Shown piece after piece: positions 1-7,131 of a stretch of DNA of 20,158 nucleotides. Position 1 is the first letter of the stretch. Every line of letters begins with the position of its first letter. Both the position numbers and the translations under genes were made by a program. Source of the DNA: Gammaproteobacteria bacterium (lineage in GTDB: Bacteria; Pseudomonadota; Gammaproteobacteria; DSM-19610); assembly GCA_030618475.1 (NCBI GenBank), contig JAUXDG010000018.1, forward strand, positions 1-20,158, given 5' to 3'. The notes under the pieces were generated by a model that saw only the letters and a list, made by a program, of their open reading frames with translations, made no database searches and was not told the origin of the DNA.

Positions 1-69
1 CACTAGCCCGAATTCCTCACCTTCTGCCCTGGGGCATGTGGTTGAGGCTGTGAGAAATGCAGGCTAGTG
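1..69. repeat. Nested inverted repeat, possible small mobile-element relic
   Basis: Bases 1-20 and 50-69 form an imperfect 20-bp inverted repeat: CACTAGCC pairs with GGCTAGTG at the outside and CTCAC with GTGAG at the inside, with 17 of 20 positions complementary. The 29-base centre holds a second hairpin, TGCCC-TG-GGGCA. The arms match the arms of the inverted repeat at 18244-18412 (shared cores ATTCCTCACC and GTGAGAAATGC), so this is a repeat family and not a chance palindrome. It begins exactly at the window edge, so its true left boundary is unknown. I cannot assign it to a named IS family. Confidence 0.6.
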
Positions 70-89
70 CTCTATCCACCTGAGCGCGA
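69..89 (-). other. tRNA D-arm-like fragment
   Basis: Read on the minus strand, 85-69 gives GCTCAGGTGGATAGAGC, a good match to a tRNA D-stem and D-loop (GCTC stem, AGGTGGATA loop, GAGC stem). The sequence 5' of it does not form a normal acceptor arm, and the usual T at tRNA position 8 is missing. What should be the anticodon arm runs straight into the inverted repeat at 1-69. It is therefore at best a broken or tRNA-derived fragment, perhaps an old integration site, and not a functional tRNA that I can support. Confidence 0.3.
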
Positions 90-160
90 CTTCCAACGCT
101 GGAAGAGAGATCCTGATGCCTACAGGATGGCGGCTATCGGGAAATGTTGCGGATTCCGGG

Positions 161-1513
161 TTAGCCGGTTCTGCCGATGGATTGCAAACCATACTGCTTC
201 AACTTGCGGTACAGGGTGCGCTCGCTGATCCCCAGGATCTGGGCAACCCTGGAGCGTTTCCCATGGTGTTCAGCCAGCAGCTCCGCGATGTATTGGGACT
301 CCAGGCCTTTGATCGAGGGCTCCTGTCCCTCCTGATCCGTCATATGCAACGTGCTTTCGGTGCTTACGGGTTGAATCGGCTCATCGATATGGATTTCCTG
401 TGCGGTAATGATGCCGTTGGTGCTCAGTGACGCGGCGCGCTGCAGGATATTACGCAGCTCACGTACGTTACCAGGGTAGTTGTAATCAAGCAGCGCTTCA
501 ATGGCATCATCCGTAAGGTGATAGCTGGGGTCATCTCTGCTACCCATGCGCTGCAGCAGGGCATCGGCGAGTTCGGGAATATCCGTGCGGCGCTGATGTA
601 ACGAAGGTATTTCACAAATGATGCCGGCGATACGGTAATAAAGATCTGCGCGGAACTTGTTGTTGGCAACCAGTTGGCGAAGGTCTTTACTGCTCGCACA
701 GATAATGCGTGTATCAGCGCTAAGCAGTTCCCGGCCACCGACGCGCCGGAACTGACCGGTTTCCATAGCGCGCAGCAGGCGACCTTGCAGGCTGTGTGGC
801 AGGTCGCCAATTTCGTTGAAAAACAAGGTGCCGCCGTCGGCCTGCTCAAACATGCCAAAACGTCGACCAATACAGCCGGTAAAGGCGCCGCGTTCATGGC
901 CAAACAGTTCGCTTTCAAATACCGATTCTGCAATAGCGGTGCAATCAATCATGGTGAAGGGTTTACCATTACGTGCCGAACGGCGATGGATGTATTCAGC
1001 CGCCAGGTCTTTACCCACACCGCTGGCCCCAAACAGCAGAACGGCTGCATCGGTCTTGGCAGCACACGTTAAATTTTCGATGAAGACCTGGAATGCCCTG
1101 GACTGACCGATCAAGCGCTGGTGTTCACAGTCCAGGTCTTCCGTGTGGGCCAGAGGGAAAATCGCTTCGCCCAGGTACATGGTGTTATCGGAGCTAAAGA
1201 TGGGGGAACCCTTGATGCGCACATGCTCGGGCTGTGCGTGGGTGTCGTAATGGATATGCAATACCTGGTGGGGTTGCCGGGTTTCGAAGACCTGCTTGTG
1301 TGGGCAGTCTTCACCGTTCATGTGGCAGGGCACCTCGGAGCGGTGAGATACCTGATAGCATGTGCGACCGATAATATCGTTATCCGAAATGCCATACGCT
1401 TGCTGATAGGCTTTATTGGCGGCAACGATATGGTACTCCTGGTCGATCAGAACAAACGGGTTGTCCTGGGCATCGATCAGCGATTGGACTTCAACCGAGA
1501 TCTTCTTGCGCAT
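161..1513 (-). CDS. PAS-AAA+-Fis sigma54-dependent transcriptional activator
   Basis: A 450-residue bacterial enhancer-binding protein that would remodel sigma54 RNA polymerase at -24/-12 promoters. The start is ATG 1513, because GGAGGGG lies just upstream of it; the longest frame would add 11 residues. Domains: PAS at about 10-120 with a cysteine trio (C52, C63, C70, the last in DCP); AAA+ at about 134-365 with Walker A GASGVGKD (162-169), GAFTG loop 209-213, arginine-finger region FRADLYYR and sensor II GNVREL; Fis-type helix-turn-helix at about 418-445. Departures from the family are GAFTGC for GAFTGA, GKD for GKE and FFNEI for the Walker B LFLDEI (N233 replaces Asp). No target operon is evident; the gene stands alone with 187 bp upstream. 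Family assignment is certain, the signal sensed is unknown. Confidence 0.93.
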   Translation of the reverse strand: MRKKISVEVQSLIDAQDNPFVLIDQEYHIVAANKAYQQAYGISDNDIIGRTCYQVSHRSEVPCHMNGEDCPHKQVFETRQPHQVLHIHYDTHAQPEHVRIKGSPIFSSDNTMYLGEAIFPLAHTEDLDCEHQRLIGQSRAFQVFIENLTCAAKTDAAVLLFGASGVGKDLAAEYIHRRSARNGKPFTMIDCTAIAESVFESELFGHERGAFTGCIGRRFGMFEQADGGTLFFNEIGDLPHSLQGRLLRAMETGQFRRVGGRELLSADTRIICASSKDLRQLVANNKFRADLYYRIAGIICEIPSLHQRRTDIPELADALLQRMGSRDDPSYHLTDDAIEALLDYNYPGNVRELRNILQRAASLSTNGIITAQEIHIDEPIQPVSTESTLHMTDQEGQEPSIKGLESQYIAELLAEHHGKRSRVAQILGISERTLYRKLKQYGLQSIGRTG

Positions 1514-1683
1514 AGCCCCTCCGTTTTGGGCCACTCTTTCTGCCAATCTGACAGATTTATGGAGTGTTATAGCGTTAGACTGATTGTATATCAGACGACC
1601 TGGGCTTGCACAAAATGCATATTACAAGCAACTGTTTATAAGCTGAAAATGAGCAAATAACACAATGCTGGTCTGCGTTGTTG

Positions 1684-1712
1684 CTAAGTCCGACAGGCTC
1701 CTAGAGGTGTAG
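1684..1712. repeat. 29-bp dispersed repeat, copy 1
   Basis: The unit beginning CTAAGTCCGACAGG and ending GTGTAG matches 16777-16805 at 27 of 29 positions, in the same orientation. This copy overlaps the 3' end of the LuxR-type gene and supplies its last three codons and its TAG stop at 1701-1703. The two copies lie 15 kb apart, so a genome-wide dispersed repeat is likely. Confidence 0.75.
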
Positions 1713-2510
1713 CCTCTTCTTCAGGCCATTGTGCAGCAGCAGCGATAAATCTTCGGCTGGACTCATTTCATTAAAAGTCGCCAGTATCAACTGATTTCTG
1801 TTGGACACATTGAATTTTCTGAACAGTTTGGCAAGGTGCATTTTAACGCCCTGGTGGGAAAGGTGTACGTGCTCCGCAATCTGTTTGATGGCAAGACCCT
1901 TTACAACCTCACAGAGGATTTCTGTTTCGCGTTTGGTGAGATGGCTGCAAAGCTTTTCTATTTTACTATAAAACTGTGATTCCAGCGACGTATCGAAATC
2001 GCGCTGCGTGGAAATGAAGCGCTCGAGGATATGGCGCTCAATCCAGGTGTTGCCATCGATAACACAATCAAGCGCGCACTTGATATCGTTACCGCTCATG
2101 CGTTCTTTGATGTAGCCGTGGACACCGGCCCGAACCAGGCGGTAGAGGTGATCATCCTTCATGTTTTTGCCGAAAACCAGCATACGAACACCCGGGTATT
2201 CGGCAATAAGCCCATGAATGAAGTGTTCAAGGGGCTCCCGCAGGATTTCATTCTGGATTAACAGGACATCGGGCTCGGCTGCGGCAGGTTTCGCGATGCG
2301 TGCCTGACCGGGTTCAATACAGGTCACCAGGTAGTTGCTGTCCTGTGCTTCCAGCATGCTGGTCAGGCCATCAACCGAAAAATCATGTTGACCAATGATA
2401 AGGACCCTGGTCTTGTCGATCGAGTGTTTGTTACCGATAGCCGTCACATCTTGTGGTGCCGTATAGAATTCCTTCATAACGCCGCTCGCCTTAGTCGCTG
2501 ATATCCTCAT
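1701..2510 (-). CDS. LuxR-family regulator with pseudo-receiver, CsgD/VpsT-like
   Basis: A 269-residue transcription factor. The ATG at 2510 is preceded by GGGAG at suitable spacing, which favours it over the Met at residue 12. Residues about 33-165 have the shape of a receiver domain but lack the chemistry: the acidic pair is Q41-H42, and the phospho-acceptor position in DVLLIQNEI is Q86, while K135 (GYIKE) remains. A LuxR helix-turn-helix occupies about 189-245 (LTKRETEIL, then VKMHLAKLFRKFNVSNRNQ). That last stretch closely resembles the DNA-binding part of CsgD as I recall it. At the end of the receiver, WIER (156-159) sits where VpsT-type proteins carry the c-di-GMP motif W[FLM][TS]R. 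The control of biofilm or matrix genes is inferred from this likeness only. Its stop codon lies inside the 29-bp repeat. Confidence 0.88.
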   Translation of the reverse strand: MRISATKASGVMKEFYTAPQDVTAIGNKHSIDKTRVLIIGQHDFSVDGLTSMLEAQDSNYLVTCIEPGQARIAKPAAAEPDVLLIQNEILREPLEHFIHGLIAEYPGVRMLVFGKNMKDDHLYRLVRAGVHGYIKERMSGNDIKCALDCVIDGNTWIERHILERFISTQRDFDTSLESQFYSKIEKLCSHLTKRETEILCEVVKGLAIKQIAEHVHLSHQGVKMHLAKLFRKFNVSNRNQLILATFNEMSPAEDLSLLLHNGLKKRLHL

Positions 2511-3079
2511 AAGCTCCCAGAAGTCATTTGTTAGCTGGTCCCGCGTTTAAAGTTACCAAAAGCTGTTGTAACCGGTTGGCTCTGGACGAAAGTCCAGCAA
2601 GTAGCAGGCCAATTAAAGAATGTCTATGCTGGACAAAAGGTTAGGAGAATTAATGGCCAGCCGTCCAGTTTGAATTGATATTCCGGGAAAAAGTGATAAA
2701 GAATCCGACGTTATGGCGGCTTATCACCTCCAGAAAGCTGATCAGCACCTTATTTAATAGTGCTGGTTTTACTCTGAAGTGAGCTGAATTCCATGATGGG
2801 CTGACGTTAAGCAACTGATGTTAATGAATATGTAAATTTTTTCGCCTCAGGTTTCAAGGTATTTCAAAGTGTTCGGAAATCCGACAAGTCGATATGAAAA
2901 CTGACACTATGTCATGTCAACCTGGCTGGAAACATCAGTCAGCCTATGTAAAACCCCGAGATTCATGGAGCCGCCGTGCTACGACCTCTGCGGTGCTTGA
3001 AAAAGGCAATTGCTGTGCCAATGACATATTTTTGCAGTAGTCCGCTCAAGAACAGGCCGCCTGGCGTCGAAAAAGGAGC
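2511..3079. promoter_or_regulatory. Divergent intergenic region rich in inverted repeats
   Basis: No gene is supported in these 569 bp between the LuxR-type gene (minus) and motY (plus). They hold several separate palindromes: CTGGAC-GAAA-GTCCAG (2582-2597), GTGATAA/TTATCAC with a 21-base spacer (2693-2727), CAGCAC/GTGCTG followed by TTTT (2743-2769), TCGGA-AA-TCCGA (2873-2884) overlapping CGAC-AA-GTCG (2882-2891), and TGACA-CTA-TGTCA (2902-2914). The last three are the size of operator sites for dimeric regulators. The first three could be RNA hairpins. I see no convincing -35/-10, sigma28 or sigma54 promoter. Confidence 0.5.
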
Positions 3080-3961
3080 ATGGTCGGGCACATTAAAAGC
3101 GTACTGATAGTCTGTAGCCTCGTTCTGCTGGGTTTGCTGTTCAGCGGCATGGCTGTGGCGCATATTCAGCAGTTTCAGGCCAGTTGGGAAAAGTCCCGCT
3201 GGATCGTTGACGCTGCTCCACAACACTGCGCCATGATCCACGATATTCCGCGCTTTGGCCGTGCTCGTTTTGAACAACGGGCAGGACGACAGCTGCAGTT
3301 CTCCCTGTATGTCGATCAACCGCCGGTAAAAGACCACTCGGCACAGGTATATTCTGAAGCGCCTGAGTGGAAACACCAGGTCGAAAGTAAGTCTCTGGGG
3401 AGCTTCAGCTTGCAGAAGGGAAAGATTCCCTTGCGGCTACCGCGCGAGCAGGCCCTGCGTATTTACTATGAACTCGAACAGGGTATGAAACCTGTCATCG
3501 AGTTTGCCGACTGGGGTGATGGGCAGGATCAGGTCAGGGTTGCCTTGATGCCGGTACGTTTTCGTGAGGCCTTACCCGAGTTTCTGGCGTGTACCGCCAA
3601 GCTGCTGTACCTGGATTTTACGCCTCTGAGTGAGCAAACAGTGTTTTTCGCTACCGACAGCGATCGTTTGAGCCGCGCGACACGCAAGATCCTGGAAGGC
3701 GTCGCACGTGATTATCGCAAGCATGGCAATTTCCGTATTGTGCTGGGCGGTCACGCCGACGAGCGTGCCGGGCCCGATTACAATATGGATTTATCCCGCC
3801 GTCGCTCCCTGATGGTGGCACGCTATCTGAGTTCACGCGGCGTTCCCCGCAAGGTCATTGAGTCGCGCTATTTTGGTGAAACCCATCCCGAGGATCCCGA
3901 GAGTAACCAACGGGCCTGGGCCAGAAACAGGCGCGTGACTGTCTGGCTTGCCAGTAAATGA
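3080..3961 (+). CDS. motY: MotY-type flagellar stator ring protein (OmpA C-terminal domain)
   Basis: A 293-residue exported protein. MotY forms the T ring around the flagellar basal body and holds sodium-driven stators. Residues 1-28 are a signal peptide. The MotY N-domain follows: the stretch with C50 and HDIPRFGRARFEQRAG (54-69), FADWGDGQDQVRVAL (142-156), and C171 in FLACTAKLL. C50 and C171 correspond to the two cysteines of Vibrio MotY. Residues about 183-293 are the OmpA-like peptidoglycan-binding domain, with GGHADERA and the arginine-rich NRRVTVWL. The ATG at 3080 is the only possible start, because a stop lies upstream in frame, yet GGAG sits only one base before it. No other flagellar gene is in the window. 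Its stop is three bases from the convergent regA stop. Confidence 0.88.
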   Translation: MVGHIKSVLIVCSLVLLGLLFSGMAVAHIQQFQASWEKSRWIVDAAPQHCAMIHDIPRFGRARFEQRAGRQLQFSLYVDQPPVKDHSAQVYSEAPEWKHQVESKSLGSFSLQKGKIPLRLPREQALRIYYELEQGMKPVIEFADWGDGQDQVRVALMPVRFREALPEFLACTAKLLYLDFTPLSEQTVFFATDSDRLSRATRKILEGVARDYRKHGNFRIVLGGHADERAGPDYNMDLSRRRSLMVARYLSSRGVPRKVIESRYFGETHPEDPESNQRAWARNRRVTVWLASK

Positions 3962-3964
3962 TAT

Positions 3965-4519
3965 TTAATCCTTGACCGGGTGTTTGGCCAGTTTGCGCTG
4001 TAAGGTTCGCCGATGCATACGCAGCTTTCTTGCCGCAGCCGATACATTGCCGTCACACTCATTCAGGACTTTTTGCAGGTGTTCCCATTCCAGGCGTTTG
4101 ACCGTTAAGGGACTATCGGATACCGATACGGCGGTGTCACCTTCGTCCTTGTGCAGTGCGGCCAGAATTTCGTCTGCATCTGCAGGTTTGGTCAGATAGT
4201 GCACAGCACCCAGTTTGATCGCTTCCACCGCTGTGGCGACGCTGGCGTAGCCGGTGAGAATGACGATGCGGGTGTTTTCGTCCATGGCGTGAAGTTTTTT
4301 TGTCAGCACCAGTCCCGACTCCTTGTCTATACGTAGATCAACAACCGCATATTCAGGTTCGAGCCGCTCCGCCTGTGCCAGGCCGTGTTCGATATCGTGC
4401 GCGGTAGCGACCCGGTAGCCGCGGTTTGCCAGCGCATCTGCCAGAACTTCGCAAAATATTTCATCGTCATCGACGATCAGAACGGATGGGCGTGGGTCTT
4501 CATCGGGGTTCATTATCAT
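3965..4519 (-). CDS. regA: RegA/PrrA/RoxR-family response regulator
   Basis: A 184-residue response regulator, the usual length for RegA/PrrA/ActR. The receiver spans about 12-125, with acidic DDD 17-19, phospho-acceptor D61 (VVDLRID), T89 (LTGYAS) and K111 (YLTKPAD). A Fis-type helix-turn-helix ends the protein (GNVSAAARKLRMHRRTLQRK, 157-176). In this family phosphorylated RegA switches respiratory, carbon-fixation and other redox-dependent genes. The ATG at 4519 overlaps the regB stop as ATGA, so the pair is translationally coupled. A second ATG two codons later is possible. The targets in this organism cannot be read from the window. Confidence 0.92.
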   Translation of the reverse strand: MIMNPDEDPRPSVLIVDDDEIFCEVLADALANRGYRVATAHDIEHGLAQAERLEPEYAVVDLRIDKESGLVLTKKLHAMDENTRIVILTGYASVATAVEAIKLGAVHYLTKPADADEILAALHKDEGDTAVSVSDSPLTVKRLEWEHLQKVLNECDGNVSAAARKLRMHRRTLQRKLAKHPVKD

Positions 4520-5778
4520 GAAAAAGTGGCCAATGGCAGTTGTATTCGTGTGCAGGTGCCGCCACCCTCGCGGTCAAAAAGGGCGATATTCCCGCCCAGT
4601 CGCTGGATGGTGGCATGTGTCAGGAACAGGCCAAGACCCATCCCGTATTCCTTCTGGCTGGTTTTCTGTTGTTCAAGACTGGCTAAGGTGTTCGGGTGCA
4701 GGCCGGGTCCACGGTCCAGGATATCGATTTCCAGCTGGTCTTGCTGCCAGCTACTTTTAAACACCAGCGGTTCCGCTGAAACATCCGCCGCGTTATTCAG
4801 CAGATTGATCAGCGACTGATGCAGGGTGTATTCGTCAACAATCTGTGCCGACGCCGGGCCGCCGTCGAGCTGCATCTCGATGTCTGCCTGGAGGCGCTGG
4901 GATTGCCACTCGCCGATCACTTTATTGAGGAAATGTTCGACCCGAATCAGGCTGCCGCTTTCAGCGCGGGCCTCTCCGGCGGAGGCGGAAATCACCGACA
5001 GAGCCTGTTTGCAGCGCCCCACCTGATCGCGAAGGATGCTGAGTTTTCGTTTCATCGCCTCAGAGACATCGGCACGTTCGAGTTCCCGGGTGACGATCGC
5101 CATGGTGGCCAACGGTGTGCCCAGTTCATGTGCGGCGCCGGTGGCGAGTGTGCCCAGTGCAACCAGCTGCTCGTCGCGCAGGGCCTGTTCGCGGGCCTCT
5201 GCCAGCATCTGATCACGCTTTCTGAGCGTATTGGCCATACCGACAACAAACCAGGCAATCAGTGCAGCACTCAATACGAAACCAAACCACATGCCGAATA
5301 CATGCTGTGTAAAGTTATCGTCATGGTGCATGTGGGCGCCCTCCGCCAGCGGTCGGTAAAAAAACATCAACAGGGAATAGCAGCTTGTGGTTAGTGCCGC
5401 CATCAGCCAGGTGGCCCTTGTTGACAGTACCGTGGCGGCGATAATCAGTGGTATCAGAAAGATCCAGGCAAACGGATTGGTGGCGCCGCCAGTGAAATAC
5501 AGAACGCCGGTCAGGGCAAGTACATCGGCGGTCAGCTGGATGAAAAACTCCTCATCGCGTATATGGACTTCGCTGCGAATTCTTTGCCAGGTCCATACGT
5601 TGACCAGCCCGAGACTGCCTGTGATCAGCAGCAGTTGAGCCAGGGGCAGTGTTAAGTCGGCTATGAAATGTATCACCAACAGGGCCAGCAGTACCCCCGC
5701 AATCATGAGGTTGCGCAGCAGGAACAGGCGTTTCAGGTTGCGTGCGCTGCTGGCTTGTGTGGGTCCTGAGAGTGGCAT
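4516..5778 (-). CDS. regB: RegB/PrrB-family redox sensor histidine kinase
   Basis: A 420-residue inner-membrane kinase. About six hydrophobic segments fill residues 20-182. The quinone-binding heptad GGATNPF is at 97-103. The H-box AAHELGTPL contains the phospho-acceptor H217. C256 in GRCKQAL matches the redox-active cysteine of Rhodobacter RegB. The ATPase part shows the N box (325-330), DRGPGL (355-360) and GMGLGL (379-384). All catalytic motifs are intact. In this family oxidised quinone or cysteine oxidation inhibits the kinase, so RegA is phosphorylated under reducing conditions. The gene begins 94 bp downstream of the TPR gene of the Ton cluster, on the same strand, so readthrough from that operon is possible. 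No strong Shine-Dalgarno is visible before ATG 5778. Confidence 0.93.
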   Translation of the reverse strand: MPLSGPTQASSARNLKRLFLLRNLMIAGVLLALLVIHFIADLTLPLAQLLLITGSLGLVNVWTWQRIRSEVHIRDEEFFIQLTADVLALTGVLYFTGGATNPFAWIFLIPLIIAATVLSTRATWLMAALTTSCYSLLMFFYRPLAEGAHMHHDDNFTQHVFGMWFGFVLSAALIAWFVVGMANTLRKRDQMLAEAREQALRDEQLVALGTLATGAAHELGTPLATMAIVTRELERADVSEAMKRKLSILRDQVGRCKQALSVISASAGEARAESGSLIRVEHFLNKVIGEWQSQRLQADIEMQLDGGPASAQIVDEYTLHQSLINLLNNAADVSAEPLVFKSSWQQDQLEIDILDRGPGLHPNTLASLEQQKTSQKEYGMGLGLFLTHATIQRLGGNIALFDREGGGTCTRIQLPLATFS

Positions 5779-5834
5779 GCAGGGATTTTACCAGTTACTA
5801 AGGCGTGTGTAAGTTAGCCGAACCGACACGTGTT

Positions 5835-5859
5835 GCGGGCCGCATGGCCCGCTTTTTTT
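5835..5859 (+). terminator. Intrinsic terminator, oriented antisense to its flanking genes
   Basis: GCGGGCC-GCAT-GGCCCGC is a perfect 7-bp stem followed by TTTTTTT on the plus strand. Both flanking genes (the TPR gene ending at 5873 and regB starting at 5778) are on the minus strand, where the hairpin is preceded by A7 and followed by AACACG, with no U-tract. As drawn it would stop plus-strand (antisense) transcription. Confidence 0.8.
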
Positions 5860-5872
5860 GCTTGCGGCTGAT

Positions 5873-7129
5873 TCACAGGCCTCCAGCAGAGGGTTCTCCA
5901 ATAAATTCCAGCCATTGCTGTACTGATGTGCCGGTGTCGGAAGACTGTGCTGCATTCAGAAAGGCCTTGCGAGCCGCTTCACGATCATGCTGTTCAAATC
6001 GTGCTATACCCAGCAACAGCCAGGCCTGGCCTGAAGAGCCGGTGGTTTTGTCGCCTGTCAGCGGTTCCAGGATGGAGGCTGCTGCCTGCCAGCGTTCGTC
6101 TTCAAAATACCACTGGGCGAGGCGCAGTCGAAGCTCGGGTGTCGACTCAGCCGATATCGCCTTTTCCAGGGCCTGTATTGCCTGTGTCCGCTGTTTGGCG
6201 CTGGACCAGGCGCGTGCCAGCAGCTCGCGGTGGCGGGCATTGTTCTGTATGCCACCCGTGCGCATCTGATCTTCGAGCAGGCGCGCCCCTTTATAGGGTA
6301 TTCCTGTATAGAGATACAGCTGTACGAGCTGGATCAGCTGCTGTTCCTTTTTCAGGGCGCCGTCCCGATAGGCCAGTTCAAGTGCTGTCAGTGCGGCGTC
6401 ATAGTCCTTCAGCGCCAGGTGTACGCCCGCCAGTTGCTGCCAGTAGCGATGGCGTTGCGGAAACAGGCGGATCATATTCTCAAGTAACGGCACACAATCG
6501 GCATAGGACTGCAATTCGTAGTACATGGCCAGCAGCGCTTCATACCAGTCGGCGTGGGGTTTGTCTGCAAGCTCGTTAGCTTTTACCAGCGGCGGGATCG
6601 CTTTCCGGTATTTTTGCTGTTGTGCATAGGCGTGTCCGAGCAGGACATAGGCCTCGGCCGGGGGCTTGTCGGCTTGTTGAAACCATGCCTCGAGTGTGCG
6701 GGCGGCCTTGTCTGCCTGATCCTCCGCCACATAGAGTTGTGCCAGGTCGTAGCGCAGGCGCTGCTGGGTGTCGTCGGGAAGTTGCTGCAGCGCCAGGCTT
6801 TGCACGAGTGCACGGATCGCCGCGGGATAGGCTTCACGACTGACCTGAACATAGCCCAGTGTCTGCAATACCACGGCCTTTTCGTAAGGGCGCTGCTGAA
6901 CGTCCTGCAGCAATCCCTGCAGCGCCTTCGAGGCCGTATCGTAAGCCTGTTGGTCGATGTGTTTGTGAATCTCGGTAAGCTGCTGATAGGTTGACGGTGA
7001 CAAGGTTTGCCCCGCTGCTGCAGTCAGGCTGACTGAAAACATCCCCAGTAACAGCGTCAGCAACACGCCAGCGCTTATCCGTGTCAGGAACTGCTCCGAT
7101 GTGCAGGGTTGTGACAGGCGGTGATGCAT
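5873..7129 (-). CDS. Exported TPR-repeat protein of the TonB2 cluster
   Basis: A 418-residue protein made almost wholly of tetratricopeptide repeats from about residue 45 on. Visible repeats include AEAYVLLGHAYAQQQKYRKA, HRYWQQLAGVHLALKDYDAA and QAWLLLGIARFEQHDREAA. Residues about 16-38 are a hydrophobic signal segment ending in TAAAG, so it is probably periplasmic and either anchored or cleaved. The start is two bases after the tonB2 stop, in the same operon. TPR genes in this position are a regular part of Vibrio-type TonB2/TtpC clusters; the exact task is not established, and scaffolding of the Ton complex or of a receptor is an inference. No minus-strand U-tract terminator follows it. Confidence 0.85.
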   Translation of the reverse strand: MHHRLSQPCTSEQFLTRISAGVLLTLLLGMFSVSLTAAAGQTLSPSTYQQLTEIHKHIDQQAYDTASKALQGLLQDVQQRPYEKAVVLQTLGYVQVSREAYPAAIRALVQSLALQQLPDDTQQRLRYDLAQLYVAEDQADKAARTLEAWFQQADKPPAEAYVLLGHAYAQQQKYRKAIPPLVKANELADKPHADWYEALLAMYYELQSYADCVPLLENMIRLFPQRHRYWQQLAGVHLALKDYDAALTALELAYRDGALKKEQQLIQLVQLYLYTGIPYKGARLLEDQMRTGGIQNNARHRELLARAWSSAKQRTQAIQALEKAISAESTPELRLRLAQWYFEDERWQAAASILEPLTGDKTTGSSGQAWLLLGIARFEQHDREAARKAFLNAAQSSDTGTSVQQWLEFIGEPSAGGL

Positions 7130-7131
7130 GA

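Noticed and set aside
1..69. Integron attC site
   Set aside because: The size and nested arms are suggestive, but the required GTTRRRY and RYYYAAC core sites are absent and no gene cassettes follow.
1121..1660. 179-residue plus-strand open frame
   Set aside because: It is antisense to the PAS part of the sigma54 activator and shows no domain or ribosome site.
2653..2673. Six-codon frame MASRPV with AGGAG upstream, a possible leader peptide
   Set aside because: Chance occurrence is likely in a 570-bp spacer. It has no run of regulatory codons, no attenuator next to it, and is far from motY.
2743..2769. Intrinsic terminator CAGCAC/GTGCTG-GTTTT
   Set aside because: The stem is short, the loop long and AT-rich and the T-run only four bases; no plus-strand gene lies upstream for it to serve.
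2963..3376. 137-residue minus-strand open frame
   Set aside because: It lies mostly opposite motY, whose identity is firm, and has no family features.
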